Of a stretch of 64,000 bases of DNA, positions 26,501 through 41,500 are shown in pieces (positions within the stretch are counted from its first letter, which is position 1; each line of letters begins with the position of its first letter). The notes beneath the pieces were generated by a model that was given only the letters and a program-made list of their open reading frames with translations, made no database searches and was not told where the DNA came from. Location of the stretch: NCBI GenBank assembly GCA_032358165.1, contig JAALGY010000052.1, forward strand, positions 682,001 to 746,000, read 5' to 3'. The stretch is from Diplosphaera chodatii (lineage: Eukaryota; Chlorophyta; Trebouxiophyceae; Prasiolales; Stichococcaceae). The translations under genes and the position numbers were made by a program.

Positions 26501-29500
26501 AACAATTTTTGGCAAATCGCACATTTATGATTCTAGTACGTGTGTGCAACTTCTCAGAGCCGGTCACCCTAGAACAGTGAAAGCCAGCCCACCTGCAGGA
26601 TCGTTAGGGGGCATTTCCACAGGAGAGGCACGCTGCAGCTTAGCCCGCCCAATGTCTGCCCGACATTGTACAACTGCAACGCTGGGCCGGCTGAATGGCG
26701 CAAGTGGCCGACCCCAGGCACGCTGGAATGCTGCGGCAGCTGCTTCCCTGTCAGCTGCTGTCCGCAGCCGCTGCACCACCAGCATATGCACGTAGTGCTC
26801 TGCTGCATCGTCGACCGCCTGTTTGCACAGCAGCAGGGTAAGCACACCGGCATTTTGGACCACCCTGGAGTAACTGCAGCCATATCCGCGGCAAACATGG
26901 GTGTCCTACACACCATCAAGCTTTTGGCAGGGCCAGCATATGCCGTATCCACCACCACCTGCCTTGCATGATGAACATAGCCCCAGAAGGCACACAAACA
27001 GCAGCATCACCTGCGCTGCGCCCTCAGCAGTGACAGCGCCGCCAGCGGGCACCGCGCTCTCCGCCAGCTGGCACCAGCGCAGCAGGTCGCGCAGGTTGAA
27101 CTCCCAGGGGCCGCCGGCAGCGCCGAACGTGCGTGCGATGTTTGCGGCATGGTGCAGGTCCGCAAGGAAGGCGGCCATGCGACGGCGCAGCTGCTCTGGT
27201 ACCGCTGGATGCAGCGCGCCTGGACATGCACCGATTATGCACAGATGAGTATCGAGAACTATAGCCACTCCAAGGTTGCCGGGGTGTTAGCAAGGCTCAA
27301 GAGGGTCATGCTCGTAGTTCAGCAGTTTGAGGTAGTCGACAAAATCCGGCAGGAACCTCAACCTCCTGGGAGGTCGTTTGCAAACCAAAAGGGATGAAAC
27401 ACAAAGGGGTACTCCCGGTCAAGGGCCCCAACCTGCAATGTACAGCAGGTCGTCTGTCTCCAGCAGCTCAATGGCGACGCGGGTGAAGCGGTTGAGGAAG
27501 GAGCGGGGCAGGCCGCGCCGCCCCCCGCCCTCCTGCACCGGGTTCTGCGCCCCGAACAGCCGGAAGCCGGGCGCCGCGCGGAAGGTGCGCCCCAGCTCCG
27601 GGATGAACACCTGAACGTTGCAAGTACCAGTATTTTGGCTTGTCACGAAACCCAGCATGGGGTCATCTACAAGTGCATTTGCAGAAAGCGCCTTAAGCAT
27701 ATATCTTGAAGGACGCTGGCGCGACTAAACATGCAGATATCCTCTGCAACGATCAGTCAGGAGAGGATACACAGGGCATCAGTCTGATACTGGACAGGAC
27801 GATCATCGACCTCCACATGCTTTTGCAGCAGCAAGTGGTTGGTGACTGCATACTGTCCAGCGATCGGCTGTCAAAGTGTTACATGAGATACTGACATCCC
27901 GTATCAGGCAAACAATCTGCATGAAGTCACATCTTGGACTTGTTTTAACTACAACTTTGAGCATCATCAGACACACACCTCCTCTCGGTGGTCCAGCACG
28001 GCGTTGAGGCCCTCCAGCACGGACTGGCTGGCCAGGTTGAGCTCGTCCAGCAGCACCCAGGCCCCCTGCCGCAATGCCTCCAGCAGTGGCCCGTCACACC
28101 TGCAGGTGTGCACGGTACACTGTGCTCACCAATGCAAGATAGCCTGACCGTCTTCGGGTTCTCGACATATGACTGAACAAGTACAACTGCCGGGCGACAA
28201 ACCTGTGGGATGCACTCTGCACAATCTGTGCATACTGCCTACAAGACTATAAAATGAAATGGAACCGACACCTATCCAGACTATCCAGTGTGTCCGCATA
28301 CTAAGGCTATCGATGGCGATCGACTATCAGGCACTGCAGCTCGGGTCCCAGATCTACAAGAGGGGTCCAGTTGTTGCCTCATCCAGTGCTGCAGGAAAGC
28401 CAGGCACCGGACCCCTCTGGTGACAGCCAGGTGCCGCTGCAGTGGTACTTTTCCAAAAATGCTTGTTCCATGTCAGAAACATTGTTTGCTGAACTAACGG
28501 TGAAAGTCACTGCGCCGCACCAGGCAAAGGCGCCAGGCGCGCCGCCCTGCACCGGCAGATCCGCCCCCAGCAGGTCCATGATGTCCGTCTGCTCGCTCAG
28601 GTTGATGCGGTACAGCTTGCGGCCTGCAGGAGGGGTGCGGGCCTCGGCACAATGCTTGCAAGCTGAAATGCAGGCGTGGCTGTGCTGGCTGATGTAGGCA
28701 TGATTCAGGCAGCATGCAGGACACAGCGTGAGCGGTCAGCAACATGCCACCTGGCTGTCTCCCAAGCTGTACAGCATGCGCCTTGCAGTTACATGCAAGA
28801 CTGAACACGGCGCACGGGAATGCTGTGCAACATGTGCCCTAGCAAGGCAATGCGTGTGTATGGCACCTTGCATGTCCACAGCCTGCTGACATTGCACATA
28901 TCATGTGAGCACGGAAAGTAGTAGGAGGCAGGCCTGAGGCAGTTGCCAGCGCGTCGACCAGCGATGTCTTGCCAACGCCGGGCGAGCCCTCCAGCAGGAC
29001 CGCCTTGCGCAGCTGCAGCGCCCGCAGCACGCGGCCAGCGTTGCGCGCTGTGGTCGGGGCGCCAAAGTCGAAGCTGGCTGCTTTGCCTGCTACATGACCA
29101 TGCACCATCAGCACCTACTGCTGTCAACGATTCATCATAGTCTTGCATCAACTAGATGCATGTGCAGGCAAGTGGCCCGGCATGAGCAAGTCCAAATGGG
29201 GTCACACACAGGTACCTTGCATGGCAGCAGGTGAGGGTTGCACACACCTGAGGGTTGATGGGTGCCGCGCTCGATGGTGAAGCTGCCGAGGCCCCACCTC
29301 CCAGCAGGGGGCTGCACCGTCGCAACGGTCATGTCGCCGGCGGCCGCCGCAGCCGCGTGGGCAGCATCCGGCGGGAGCTGCTGCTGCAGAAAGGCGTGGC
29401 AGCGCGCCCGCAGCGCCCTCACTGCCTGCAAGCAGCACCCCATTGGTGTCATGTCCACCCCACGGTGCGTGGTGCGCAGTTGCAGCAAGTAGAATATCAC

Positions 29501-32500
29501 ATGGCCAATAATGTCACAGCCGCAGCAGACTGGTGCAGCTGTGCTCCCAGTATGCCAGCAGGGCCATGCCAAGGTGCGCCCTGACCTAAACAGATGTGGT
29601 GCGGTGACATGTCTTCAAACAGAGCAGGTGTCTGTGGCTTGACCCCCCTGCAGAGGAGCCGTCCAACGCTGCAGCCTCACCTCGTGGGGCATGCCCAGGC
29701 CCAGGCCGATGCCGTCCAGCAGCACCAGGTAGGCGCCGTGCGCGTAGGCGGGCAGCAGGCCGACCGCGGGCGCGGTTGTGGCCACAAAATGCGCCCATGC
29801 CAGCAGGTCGCGCACGGACAGCACGGTGCGCGCGGCGGCGCCCGCCTCCTGGAAGTGCCGCCAGAACGCCAGCAGCCGCGGCGCCACCTCCCGCTGCACG
29901 TCCTCGCCTGACACGGGCAAGGTGTCTTTTGGTGGGGTGGATGACCCCGTGTTCTTGCCTTGAAACAGCAGCGTCCCGGATGACACTCAAAACATCTGAG
30001 AGCCCCATCCGACAGTCACAGCCCAGCCTTTTGAGTCACCTCAGAACGGACAATGGCGCGCTTTTGGAATGCAATGGAGATGCATGCTTGTTGGCTGACG
30101 TGTGTCCCCAACATCTGCACCTGGCAGCCGGGAGCGCAGGATGGCGGCCAGCTCGGCCTCGTCCTGGATGGCGGGCACCCATACCGTGGTGAAGCGGTTG
30201 GCCAGTGCCGGGCTCAGCTCCTTCTTCCCAAAGTCGCCGCCTGCAATGCCCATTGTCACCAAAAGTCCATGCAGCGCTCTTGCAAGACATGCGCCAAGTT
30301 TGAACGGCTGTTCATCATGCTTACCCAAGCACGTTCAGGTCCCAAACAGAGCATCAGCAACATCCGGCAATGAGCACAGCACCTCAGCCAGGCAGTCTTC
30401 TGTGTGGACCAGCATGCCACAACTGCTGCAAGTTGGTCGGAACCATACCAGGGTTCATGGTCGCGAAGATGCGGAAGCCCGGGGCGGCGCGGATGAGCTC
30501 AGCGCCGGCGCCGCCCTTCTCCGCCAGCGTGAGGGTGCGCCCCGGCTCCAGCACGCTGCACACCGAAGAAGCAGATGGCATGAGCGCAGCGCCTCTCTGG
30601 TGGAATGTCATGCTTAACTGACGGCTCCCATACACACACAGAAAGGGACAAGCACGACGTCATTCTGCCACACTGCTGCGCAGTTCATGCACCTGCGAAC
30701 ATCCTGCAGCAGCATCTGTGGTGTGGTGGACACCAAGTGCTGCAGGACTCTCTGGGGCACCTGTTGAGCCGCTCGATGACGGCGTCCTCCGCCAGGTTGA
30801 GCTCGTCCACCAGCAGCCAGTCGCCGCGGCGCAGCGCGACCACCAGGGGGCCGTCCTCCCACTCGAAGGGGCGCCGCGCCTCCGCCGCCGCCGCCGCCAG
30901 CTCCGCCACCGCAGCCCGCAGGCCCTGCACCTCGCCTGCAAGCAGAGCACTGTCCCACCTGGGCGCTGCCACTGTGCTGCTCAGCGGGACGTGACATGTG
31001 CGCAAGGAGGGACTGACAGGCAGATGCAGCAGACGGAGAGCAGGGGGTGTGCAGGTGGTCCACCTGCACTGCCGTCAGATGGTGTTGCCGCCGCTTCCAC
31101 CGCCGCCAGGGCGGTCGCCGCAGCGGCAGCAGCGGCTACCATGTCCTGCAGATACAACGATGACAATGACACCGATTAGACCTTTCGAGCTCACGAGTCG
31201 CAACCTACCAAGCCTATCCTGTCACGCAACACGGCGCACACATGCAAAGTAGCTCTTGGCAATGCGACACGGACCTGCATGCTCATGGTGGAAACCAAGC
31301 TGGCAGCTGGAAGCGGCCAGCCTTGCGAGCGCAGCAGCTCTGAGGCGCCGATGCGCTGCAGCGCCGCCTCAAACCGCAGCACGGCCTTGTCTCGGTTCCT
31401 GCACCACGAGGCAGCGGTCGGCGGTGCACAGTCGTCTTGCTTCCACTTGAAAGTGGCTTCTGTCTGATATTCTGCTGAACAGGTGGCTGCTGCTGCAATC
31501 AGAAACCTGTGCTGTTCACCTGGTTGGGCGGAAGCCGCCCAGAAAGTCGGAGGCCTCGGTGTGCTGGTTGCAGTTGACGATGTGGAGCCGCGCGCCGGCC
31601 GCGCCCGCCGCCGCCTGCACCACCGTCGTCTTGCCGGTCCCCGTCTCGCCCACCAGCAGCACCGGCTCCTGGTGGCGTGCGGCCCTGCAGCATTGAGGCC
31701 CACGAGTGTCTGCCACACACTCAGCAAACGCATCAAAGCCGCCATGATCAGGGCACTGCCGTTGGCTGTTGTGCCGCTCTGCGCTTTGGCCGGCTGCTAA
31801 GATGAAGCAATGCCGGTGTGTCACTGTTCATGCCGACGGCGGGCCTCACCGCGACAGCAGGGTGTACATGCGGCGCATGCTGGGCGTCCACACGATGCCC
31901 TGCAGCAGCGGCTGCCCGGCCGAGCCCGGCACCGCCGCCGAGGGCGCGTCGCCCTCCCGCTCATACAGCGCCCCCATGTCCAGCTGCAACAGCGTCATAG
32001 TCGGGCATTGAAGACAGTGTTCAGTGAGTGAGCAGAGCACCAGTGCTGTTGTCAGCACGAACACATCTCCAGAGCACAGAGCCATCTGAGGACTCTGAAC
32101 CCGGGCGACCACCTGGACATTCAGGGTCTTCTGCAGCACGTCGGCGACCATGGCGCGCTCCGCCGGCTCCCGCAGCCGCTCAGCCAGCACCACGTACCCG
32201 TCCTCCGCCAGCTGCGTGGGAACACCAAGCCTTCAGCCACCAGAATGAAGTTTATGCAGAGTAGCCTTCTCCACTGCCACGCATGCCATGCCCTCTTGCA
32301 GGGTGCTTGACCAGCCAGCACGGGTTCCAGCCAAATTGCACCTGCTGGTAGCCGACCGCGCCACGCCCCGCCCACCGGAACAGGTCCCGCGGCGTGATGA
32401 AGCCGTGCTTGCCCGCAAACACATTGCTGCCCTGCAGCCATGAAATGAAAGCACTGCAGGTGGAGCTCGACAAAAGCAACGCAAGATGGTGTGTCGAGCA

Positions 32501-35500
32501 TCAAGCAGCGTCAGCATCTTGGCAACCAGCAGAGTAGGCCACATCTGCACGTCAGTGCTTGACAACATATGGTGCAAGGCTTATAGAACGACGGAGTGCT
32601 CTATGCTTTGCGGCTGTCCCAGTAGGTTGGCTCCATAGAGGCTTGGTGTCATGTTGGCATGCACTCAACCCTGGTTTCGACAACCATGCCAGCAAATCAT
32701 CACCTGTCGCCGCCGTTGCAGCTCACGCATCGTTGCCACAAGCTTGGCTGCATAGCTGGGTGCTATGCTGCAGCGCTTCTCCAGGATGGTTGCCAGCTCA
32801 CCATCTGGAATATCGCCAACATGTAGCTCCTGCGGATGCATGGTGCCATCAGAGAGTGGACTCCGTTGCTCGGACACCTACATACACAGGTGAGGTGTGC
32901 CGTCTGCTCCTATCCACATTGCTGTGGCAGTGTCCAATGTCTTGGAAAGCAGGATCGAGCGACGGACCAGGAAGCGGGACCGGAAGGCGCGTGACAGCGG
33001 GCGCCGCCCCGCGTACGCGCCGCCCGCCGGGTTCTGCGTGGCAAACAGCATGAAGTGCGGGTGCGGCCGCACCGCCTCCCGCAGCTCCGGCACGTACAGC
33101 TCCCGGTTGTCGTCCAGCAGCCTGCAGGTGTGCGACAGCATCATATACGCCTGAGCTACAGTGAAGTCGTCGTTATTCAGCAGTATTGCAATCATACGCC
33201 ACTGTTCGATCCAGTGCAATGCAATGCAGTGCAGCGGATGATAAGTGTTCAAGCATTGCGCCAGGGGTCACCGAGCTTATGCTGTGCAGGGCACACTTAC
33301 ATCCTCTGCCATGACCAGCACTTGAGAGTATGTGACACAGCTAATGCAGCCGTGGCCCTGCGCACCTGTTGAGGGCCTCCAGGACCTCTGAGGGCGCCAG
33401 GTTGAGCTCGTCCAGCACCAGCCACTGGCCGCGGCGCAGCGCCGTCAGCAGAGCCCCCTCCCGGAACACCAGCCGGCCAGCGGCGTCCGTCACATAGCTG
33501 CCGAGGTACTCCTGCAGATCGGCGGCGAACCACCTCATCGCAGCTTTCAGATACTGAACATGCATGACATTCAGTCCGTCGATGGAACGCCGCCAAGAAA
33601 GCGTCAAATCTCATTGCGATTTGTCGGTGACCAAGCCATGCGCAAATATATTTGCACAGATGTGCAGACAGCATGCGCCTGCAGTCCCATGAGTAGATGG
33701 TGTGACGAGCACGCATTAGACGACAACCACTACATGTGCAATGGTGCCATAGATCACTGCTACGAGCAACCACAACCAGGCACACAATGCTCAGGCGCAC
33801 CTGCAGGTCGGTGCCCTGGTGGTTATTGATGCGCACAAACTTGTGGCCCGTCTGCGCCGCCAGGTGCGCCACCAGCGATGTTTTGCCGCTGGATGTGGGA
33901 CCCTGCAAATTGCAGAGTACCATGCGCAACCGTGATTCACGAGCACACCAAGGGTATTGACCGCACAGGGTGGCAGCTCTGTGGCATTCATGTGCATGCA
34001 TGCAGCACGGATGGCAGTGCCTCACACTGCAACCTGCGTCTCAGACAGGGAGTATCAAACTGCCCACCTGCAGCAAGATGGGGTGGCGCCGCAGAAGCAC
34101 AGCGCGCGCAAGGCTGCGCAGGTGGCCTTCCACGCTCTTCGTCTGCACAAACGCCTGACCATGTCCTGCACCATAGCATGCAGTATATGCTTAAATGCTC
34201 GACCCATCAGGCTCCTGCAGGTTCAGATTGAGGTGCAGCCTTGCTATGATACAATAGACCGTCGTCCATGGGTAAGCTGGCGTGCGCATCCCACAATCAA
34301 TGGGATGTCAAAGAACAGACCATACCATCAATGTGTTGGCCGGCCTCTGGCAGCGGCAGCGGGCCAGCCTCCACCCAGAACTGCTGGAACAGAACGAAGT
34401 TGCCGCCTGCAGGCCGTGGTGGCGCCCGCCAGAACCCCTGCTTTCCAGTATGCAACTTCAGTGACCGTCTAGTTTGCTTCAACCAGACCATCAGACAGCC
34501 GCAAATGACCTTGGGTCTATTGGGCCACACCACAGGTGTTAAAACGGGACCCTGGCAAGATTGCTGCAATCATGCATGGGGTTCGAATGCTGCCAGCGGT
34601 GCCGCGCAGCCAGCCGTATTGCAGTTTTGAGGAATGTGGTGGCATGGCAGCTGGGCACGCAGGCAGCCAAATCAAGGAAGGCCAGGGCACTGCTGAGCTT
34701 GCACTGCACATCCATCACACATGCAGCGACACCACCGACATGTGCTGACAGCAGAAGCTGTTGCATGCCCAGGAGCACGGATACGACCTCTCTGACACCC
34801 AGAATGAGAGGCGTGAGCAACCTCACACAGAAGTCACGCCCACCTTGAGGCTGGTGACGCCCGGCAGCAGGTGGGTACGCAGCAGCGCCTCCATCCGCGG
34901 GGCGCTGTCGGGCGCCAGCTGCGTCAGGAACGCCATGGCGGCGCCGTCGTACAGCGCCCGCTGCAGCCCGTACGCCGGCAGCGCTGCGCGCGTGTACAAC
35001 AGCGCCCGGCACAGCGTGCGCAGGCTGTACCCCGGCTTGGCGCCGCCGCCGTCCGTCAGCGTGGCGTCCTGTCGACAACGGTGGAAGCAGTGTGCAAGGC
35101 CGATGCGCCGCACGTTTAAGCAGTGCACACATCCATGTGGTCAGCTGCCGCCGCAAGTCAAGCAGCTGGCATATCTGCAATGCCACCATGGAGGTATGTG
35201 CAATGGTAGGCAGATGCCCACTGAACATGTTGCTGCAGAATCAGCAACCACAGTTGCGCAGGAAGCTTCGAGCAATGGTGTTGCACGGGTAGACAACATG
35301 CTCACGGCCTCGGCCTTGGCGGCCAGGTAGAAGTCGACGATGGCATCCACCGGCGGGTTGGGCACCGCATCCGCCAGGTAGGCCGCCGCCAGGGCTGCCA
35401 GCTCGCCGCGGGCTGCCGGCTCGCCCACCCACAGCTCCGTGAAGCGCGCCCGCAGCACAGCCGGCAGGTCCCGCTTGCCCACATCTGCAGGTGCCGCCGG

Positions 35501-38500
35501 CAGCCATGTTGAGCTAGTTGCAGACAAGCTGGTTTACCCAACCGCAGGTCCAGAGAGCAGGCGGTATTGCCAATAGGGCCGCAAATGCTCATGTCCCAAT
35601 GATGCTTGTCGCTTGCAGGGCGCCAGAAGCAACTTTTGTCAACATGGGTTGCAACAGCAGACTCACGTTGCAAAGGCTGCGCTGAGCTGCCGTGCAAGTG
35701 CTGCTGTATGCAGAAGCGAGTGTGATGCGGGGCGCACCAGTTGCAGGGTTCATGGCGGCCAGCAGCCGAAAGTTGGGGTGTCGGGGCAGCGGTTCAGCGT
35801 CGCCCCGCTCTGACAGAATCACAGACGCATCCGCCGCTTCAGCCAGAGCAGCCACCCGCTGCAGGGCCTCTGGCGGCGCCAGATTGACCTGAAGCAGTGG
35901 CTCTCTTCGTTAAACAGGCAACACATCTACAAGTGGGAAAAAGTTGGCCGAAAAGGTCATCTCCGCGTCCACCAGTGCACTCTGCTGCAGGCCCCAGCGT
36001 AAGTAGGGTTGGCAGGCATGACAGATATAATCTGCAGTCACGTTACGAGTTGTCTACCTCGTCCAGCAAGAGCCAGGAGCCATCCCGCAGCGCTGTTGCC
36101 AGTGCGCCCTCAACAAACGCAAACGCGAAGCCACCCTGTGTAGGGTTGATATGAGTTGGCTCAGCAAGCGCAGTCATAAACTGCATTCGTTCTGCATGCT
36201 GGCATGCGAAGTTTGGCAACACAGTGTGTCATGAAGGATTCAACGCTGTTTGTTGGCAGCGCACCTCAGCCGCCTGCGCTGCGCGCTCCGCAGCGCCAAG
36301 CTGCTCCGCAAAATGCCGCCACTCACGCAGGACGGCGGGCGACGGCGCCTCCACGGCACGCTGCCTGCCGACCGGCTCAGGACTCGACGCTGCCAAATTT
36401 CCGGCGGGCTGCTTGACAGAGGTGGCGGAGCCTGCCCCGCCAGCTTCCAGGCGGGCGCGCTTCTGTGGCCGCTCGGCGCCCTCGGCAGCTGCCGCCTGGG
36501 GGGCGTCGGCTGGGGCCTGCGCGCCGGCGCTGGCCTCAACCTGCGCGAAATAGACCGCAGCAGCCGGTCAGCCCGCATGCATCGACCTCGCTGATTCGCC
36601 CCCTAGCATGTTCACATCCTCGTGGAGAACACTGTGGTCTCCTGGCGACAAGCTGGAAGCACTGACATTGTGGACTCTACTGTGCGGCAATGCTGCTGAC
36701 AGGTGCAGTGCAGTGCAGCACCTTGCGCAGCGCGGTGCGGAAGGCGGCGATGAGGGGCGCCCACTTGCGTCGCATGGCCAGCTTCGCGACGCGGCCCAGA
36801 AAGTCAGCATTGTTGCCTTTCCTCCAAGTGCGTGTCACCTGGCAGAAGGCATCAGTGCAGATGTGGCACGGTTGGAAGATGTCCTGAGCAAAGCATGCCT
36901 TTAGCAGAGCCATTTGGCTTTCCAGCACTGCAGTTGCAAGAAGCTGGCTCCCACAGATGCATGTGTCCATGATGCACGTGTTCGAGAGAGCTCACCAGGT
37001 CGTTGAAGGCGGGCAGCAGCGGAGCGAGTGCGTCGCGTGCCTCTACAGGGCGGAACCCGCCCAGCAGGTCCGACGAATCCGTCTGCTGGCTCAGGTTGAG
37101 CACCACCAGGTCGGCGCCCGCCTGCTTGGCGGAGGCACAGGCATTCCGCAATGCGACGACAATGTTGCACAGCAACAGCAGATGCAGCCTATGTCAGAGC
37201 CCTTGCTGGTGTCGATCTGGGTCAGCAACACACAACACCAAGCCCGACATCAGCTGCGGGGCTGTGGCGTGATGCAGTACAGCTTCACATAAACCCTGTG
37301 GACCCTATCCTGGGTGAGAAACACGCTATGAGAGAAGCATGTACTGTGAACAGCACCCAGGAGCACCGTGATTGGCAAAGTGACAATCCTATGCAGTCCC
37401 CAGCAGCTTAAATCCAGTTCACCTGCTCGGCCAGGTGCTGCACGATGGCTGTCTTGCCGGTGCCAGTCTCGCCCACCAGCAGCACCGGCTCTGACCGCGC
37501 CACAGCTGCCGCAACGCCCTCCAGCAGCCGCATTGCATGCCCCGTCTCTGCAAACGCCCGGCGCTCCTGCGCAAAAGCGACACAGGTTGTGTGCTCCACA
37601 TGTTGGTAAGTGACAATTGGACCATCCTCTGTCGACCCATGTCATCAGCAGCACGATTAGCAACGGCTGACAAGTGTGACAATTCATTCTGAGGTCATTT
37701 GCCTGTCGACCCAGAACGATCGAGCCCACAGCCATGCCTGCTCCGATCTCAGTCTGGATGCTCAAGGTAGCCATGGCCACCGGTTGTGGACTGATCCGGT
37801 AACAACAAGTGAGCTACAGCGCTTCTGCTGAATGTAGCAGAAGCTCCTCGGGGCTCAGTCTCGCTTGCCTTGAGCGGAGTGCTGTTCTTAGGCCCCGTGC
37901 GCTGCAGGTGCGCCCTCCCCACAACCAGCGTGTCGCTGCTGATGTGCTGCGCCGGCTTGGCGTTGCCGGCGCGCGCCTCCACCTCCGCCAGCGGCACCGC
38001 CCACAGCGCCGCCAGCACGGCTCGCATCTGCCGCCTGGCCTCCTGCAGGAGTCGCGCTTGTGCATTGTCACATCAACCCCCTCGTGGGACACTGCGGTAA
38101 CTGTGAATGGAAGCTGAGGGCAGGACAGGTCCCTGCTGTGACCAAACCGCCTGGACTCATGTGCCGCGCGACATTTTGGCAGGACAGTGACGCATCTAGG
38201 TGGTTGTTGGCTCCGCACCGATGCCGGGATCATGGCCGCGAAGCAGTCGGCCGCCTCCATGTACGCCGCATGCCGGACCTCGATGGCCACATCCGCCACG
38301 GGCGCTAACTGCAGGGTGCTCGGCCGCAGCGCGCGCTCCAGCAGCGCCCCGTGCATAGCCTGCATTGCAAGAAGCAGTGAACTGACGGTGAACTGAATCG
38401 AACCGTGCTGTGCCCTGCTCGACAGCGGTCGTGTCCTGTAACACCCTGTAACAAGAGGGCTGTCACATGATCTTGTACGACGGTTTTCATGCTGGCGACT

Positions 38501-41500
38501 GCTCTTCTTCAGCAAGCCGACATGCGGTTCAAATGTTCATCGCACACCAGTGCCGATGAGCACATTGCTGCACGAGTGGCGCCCAAGGCTGCTGTGCAAG
38601 ACCTGCAACTCGCCTGCATCCGGCGGCACCATTTGATGACATCGCGGATGCTGAAGTGGCGGCCAAGGCGGAGGCCTGCCACCTGCGTGCAGAGCGACTG
38701 CACCAGCGCCGCCAGCTGCAAGTCCCCAGTGCTGACGCTGCAGTTGAGCATCGTCGAATCATCAGGTGGACGGGGTGAACCAATCAAGCACTCTTGCCCA
38801 ATGGTCGTCTACATGAGCCGTCATCACCAGCAGGTCGGACATCGCTGAGGCAGGCGTGATAGTCTTGCTTCGGATGCGTACCTGTCCGCCTGTGGTGGTG
38901 AGGCCTGCACGATGGCCAGCATTGCAAGCGCATGGCGCAGCAGCGGCGCCAGCGACGGGTGCAGTGCCTCCAGGATGGCTAGCTGCTCGTCTGGTGGCGG
39001 CGTCTCGACGTTCACAGTGGCGAGCAAGCCGCCCAGCATGTCATGCACGCCCTGCGCTGAGCTGTACGCACCGCCACTGCCGCCTGCCAACCAATGCGCA
39101 ACTGATGTGCATCATAGCTGTGGCCTTGCTTCCAGTCACTCGGCACATGGCGCAAGTAGTGGCTCTGATATATGTTGGCGTCCAGATGCTGCACATGGGA
39201 GCAGCCGGCACAGCAGGGCGATGGGCGGCCACACCTGGCGCGGAGGTGACGGTGGCAAGGAACTGGAAGCCGGGCTGTGCTGTGATGACCTGCGCCCGGT
39301 GGCTGAGGTGCAGGGAGCGCCCCTCCAGCAGGGGGGCCAGCGCCGCCAGCACCTCTGGCGGCGCGGAATCGATGCCCTCCACCAGCAACCACGTGCCGCC
39401 GGCCACTGCCTGTTGACATGAATGAATACTTGTAAGCATGATGGATGAGGATTGATCACATCTCTGAGGGGCCGTGCCAGCTCCGCTTTTGCTGATGAGG
39501 GTATGGGTGCGGCTGTCAAGCACCTAGGAGCGCAGCAGGACAGAAAGCACGGCAGCTTCCCTTTGCCAGTTGCCTGGCGTAGCTGCAGTAAGCATGATGG
39601 ATTGGCATCTCACCTGCGTTAGCGGCCCCGGCTGCCACACGAACTCGCCGGGCGTGGCTGTGCACACGTAAGCGCCCAGCAGGCTCTTTGCATCCATCTG
39701 ATCGTCCAGCGTGATGCGGACCATGTTCGTATTGCCGGTTGCTGCCGCCAGCTCATTGATGATGGTGGTCTTGCCACAGCCTGCAAGGCGTGCTAGACAT
39801 TTAGCATTGCTGTAAGCCTTTGTCGTTCTTTGGAGTTTGTCATGGGTGCTTCTTCTGTTGCTGTGGAAGATCGTCATCTGATCGTCACAAGCTTGCAAAT
39901 TTTACCTGGCGGGCCTTGCAGCAGAAGTGGCTGCTGCTGACAAATGGCCAGCGCTGCAGCCTGCAGGGTGCGCTGCACGGTCGGCGTGCGCACGAGGCGG
40001 TGCCCTGCGGCGATGCTGCCGCTCCTGGCGCTGCGGATGTCCTCGCGGCGCGGCAGCAGCAGCCCGGCCACCTCGACGTGCTCCGGCGGAGGCGCCAGAC
40101 GCCCTGCATCACACAAGCAGACCAGATTTCATGACTTTCGTCGTGATTGACTGGCGTACCCTCGGAGCAGCAGGCAAACATCTGAATCAAGCCGGACTTG
40201 CCAGCTGCAGAGTCGGCAGACGCACCTGAAACACCAGGCTGCTGGCGCTGTGGGTGCTGGTCTTCACAGCTGCTCATGTCCTCATCCGAGTCGGATGCAG
40301 CATCGGACCCAGCCCGGGTGCCGCTGGCTGCGTCCGCTGAGGCGCTGGGGGCAGGCAGCCAGGCGCCGGCCGCCTCCACGGCTGCGGCCTCGCGCTCGGC
40401 GCGCCACCGCAGCACCGTAGCCAGGCTCTGCTCCGGCGTCAGGACCTGCCGCTCCAGCTGCTCCCGCCCCGCATCACCCTGTTGCGAATGCTCTCGGCGT
40501 TGCTGATGCAGCTCCAGTCCCCATCTTGCACTTCGACATGGCAACGGCCACCATCTGCTGCAACCGAAGAACACGGATGGTTGCACAACAGAGCACACTT
40601 TGCAGCAAACGCCCACCAGGTTGTACAGCAGCGCCAGGCTCCGCGCTGCCAGCCACCGCACATCCGGCTCGCTGTGCTGCAGCAGGCGCAGCAGTGTGCC
40701 CTGGTCATGCAGCCGCCGCTGCAGCGGCATGAGCTGGACCAGCCGCATCGCCGCGCCGCCCAGCTCCCATGCAGACGGGCACGCCGGCGCGAGCGGGCTG
40801 CTGCCTGTGCTCGGCTGTGCAGCAGGTCCACTGATGCCGGCGGCTGTCTCGGCATCCAGGAGCCCGCTCAGGCATGCCAGCGGCGAGGGGGCAGCCCGGA
40901 AATGCCGCTCCACCAGCCTGCAGACATGCCGCACCGCCTGCTGGATGCCACTTCCGCATGTCAAAGTGTACTGCGTGCATTGCGAACCTTTTGTCCAGCT
41001 TGACTCCTGGATGGAGTGTCACTCTGACCTGAAGGCATGCGGCGCAAGGTCCAGCACCCGCACGAGGGCCACTGCCAACGCCGCGTCTGCGGCGTCTGTA
41101 ACTGCGCTGCTGCCGCTGCCGCCGTCCACTTTCCGGCGCTGTGTGCTGCTAGAGCCATGCTCTATGGCGTGGCCGACGACGTGCAGCAGCACGGGCCGGT
41201 GCAGGCCGGCCACTGCGTGTGTGAGGTCTGGCACGGCCAGGAGGCGAGCTGCGGCGGCGAGCGCCTGCTGCACCTGAACCTGCACGGGAGAGGGGGTGTG
41301 CTCCAATCGAATTCCAGCAACCTGTCCCTCAAAACTCAGTGCATGCAGCCCAGCGATGCGCCAGCTGTTCTGCTGTCATGTGCAACAGCCGCCGGCATGG
41401 CCAGCTGCCTGCTGCGTGAAGTCAGTGCATACCACAGGTCGGTGTGTCGCATGATGCAGCGGGTGCATACGTTTGTTCAGAGCTTCTGGACCGTGTCTCA

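Noticed and set aside
39885..40964. 359-codon minus-strand open frame as a separate gene
   Set aside because: It consists of midasin N-terminal and AAA1 exons plus read-through introns.
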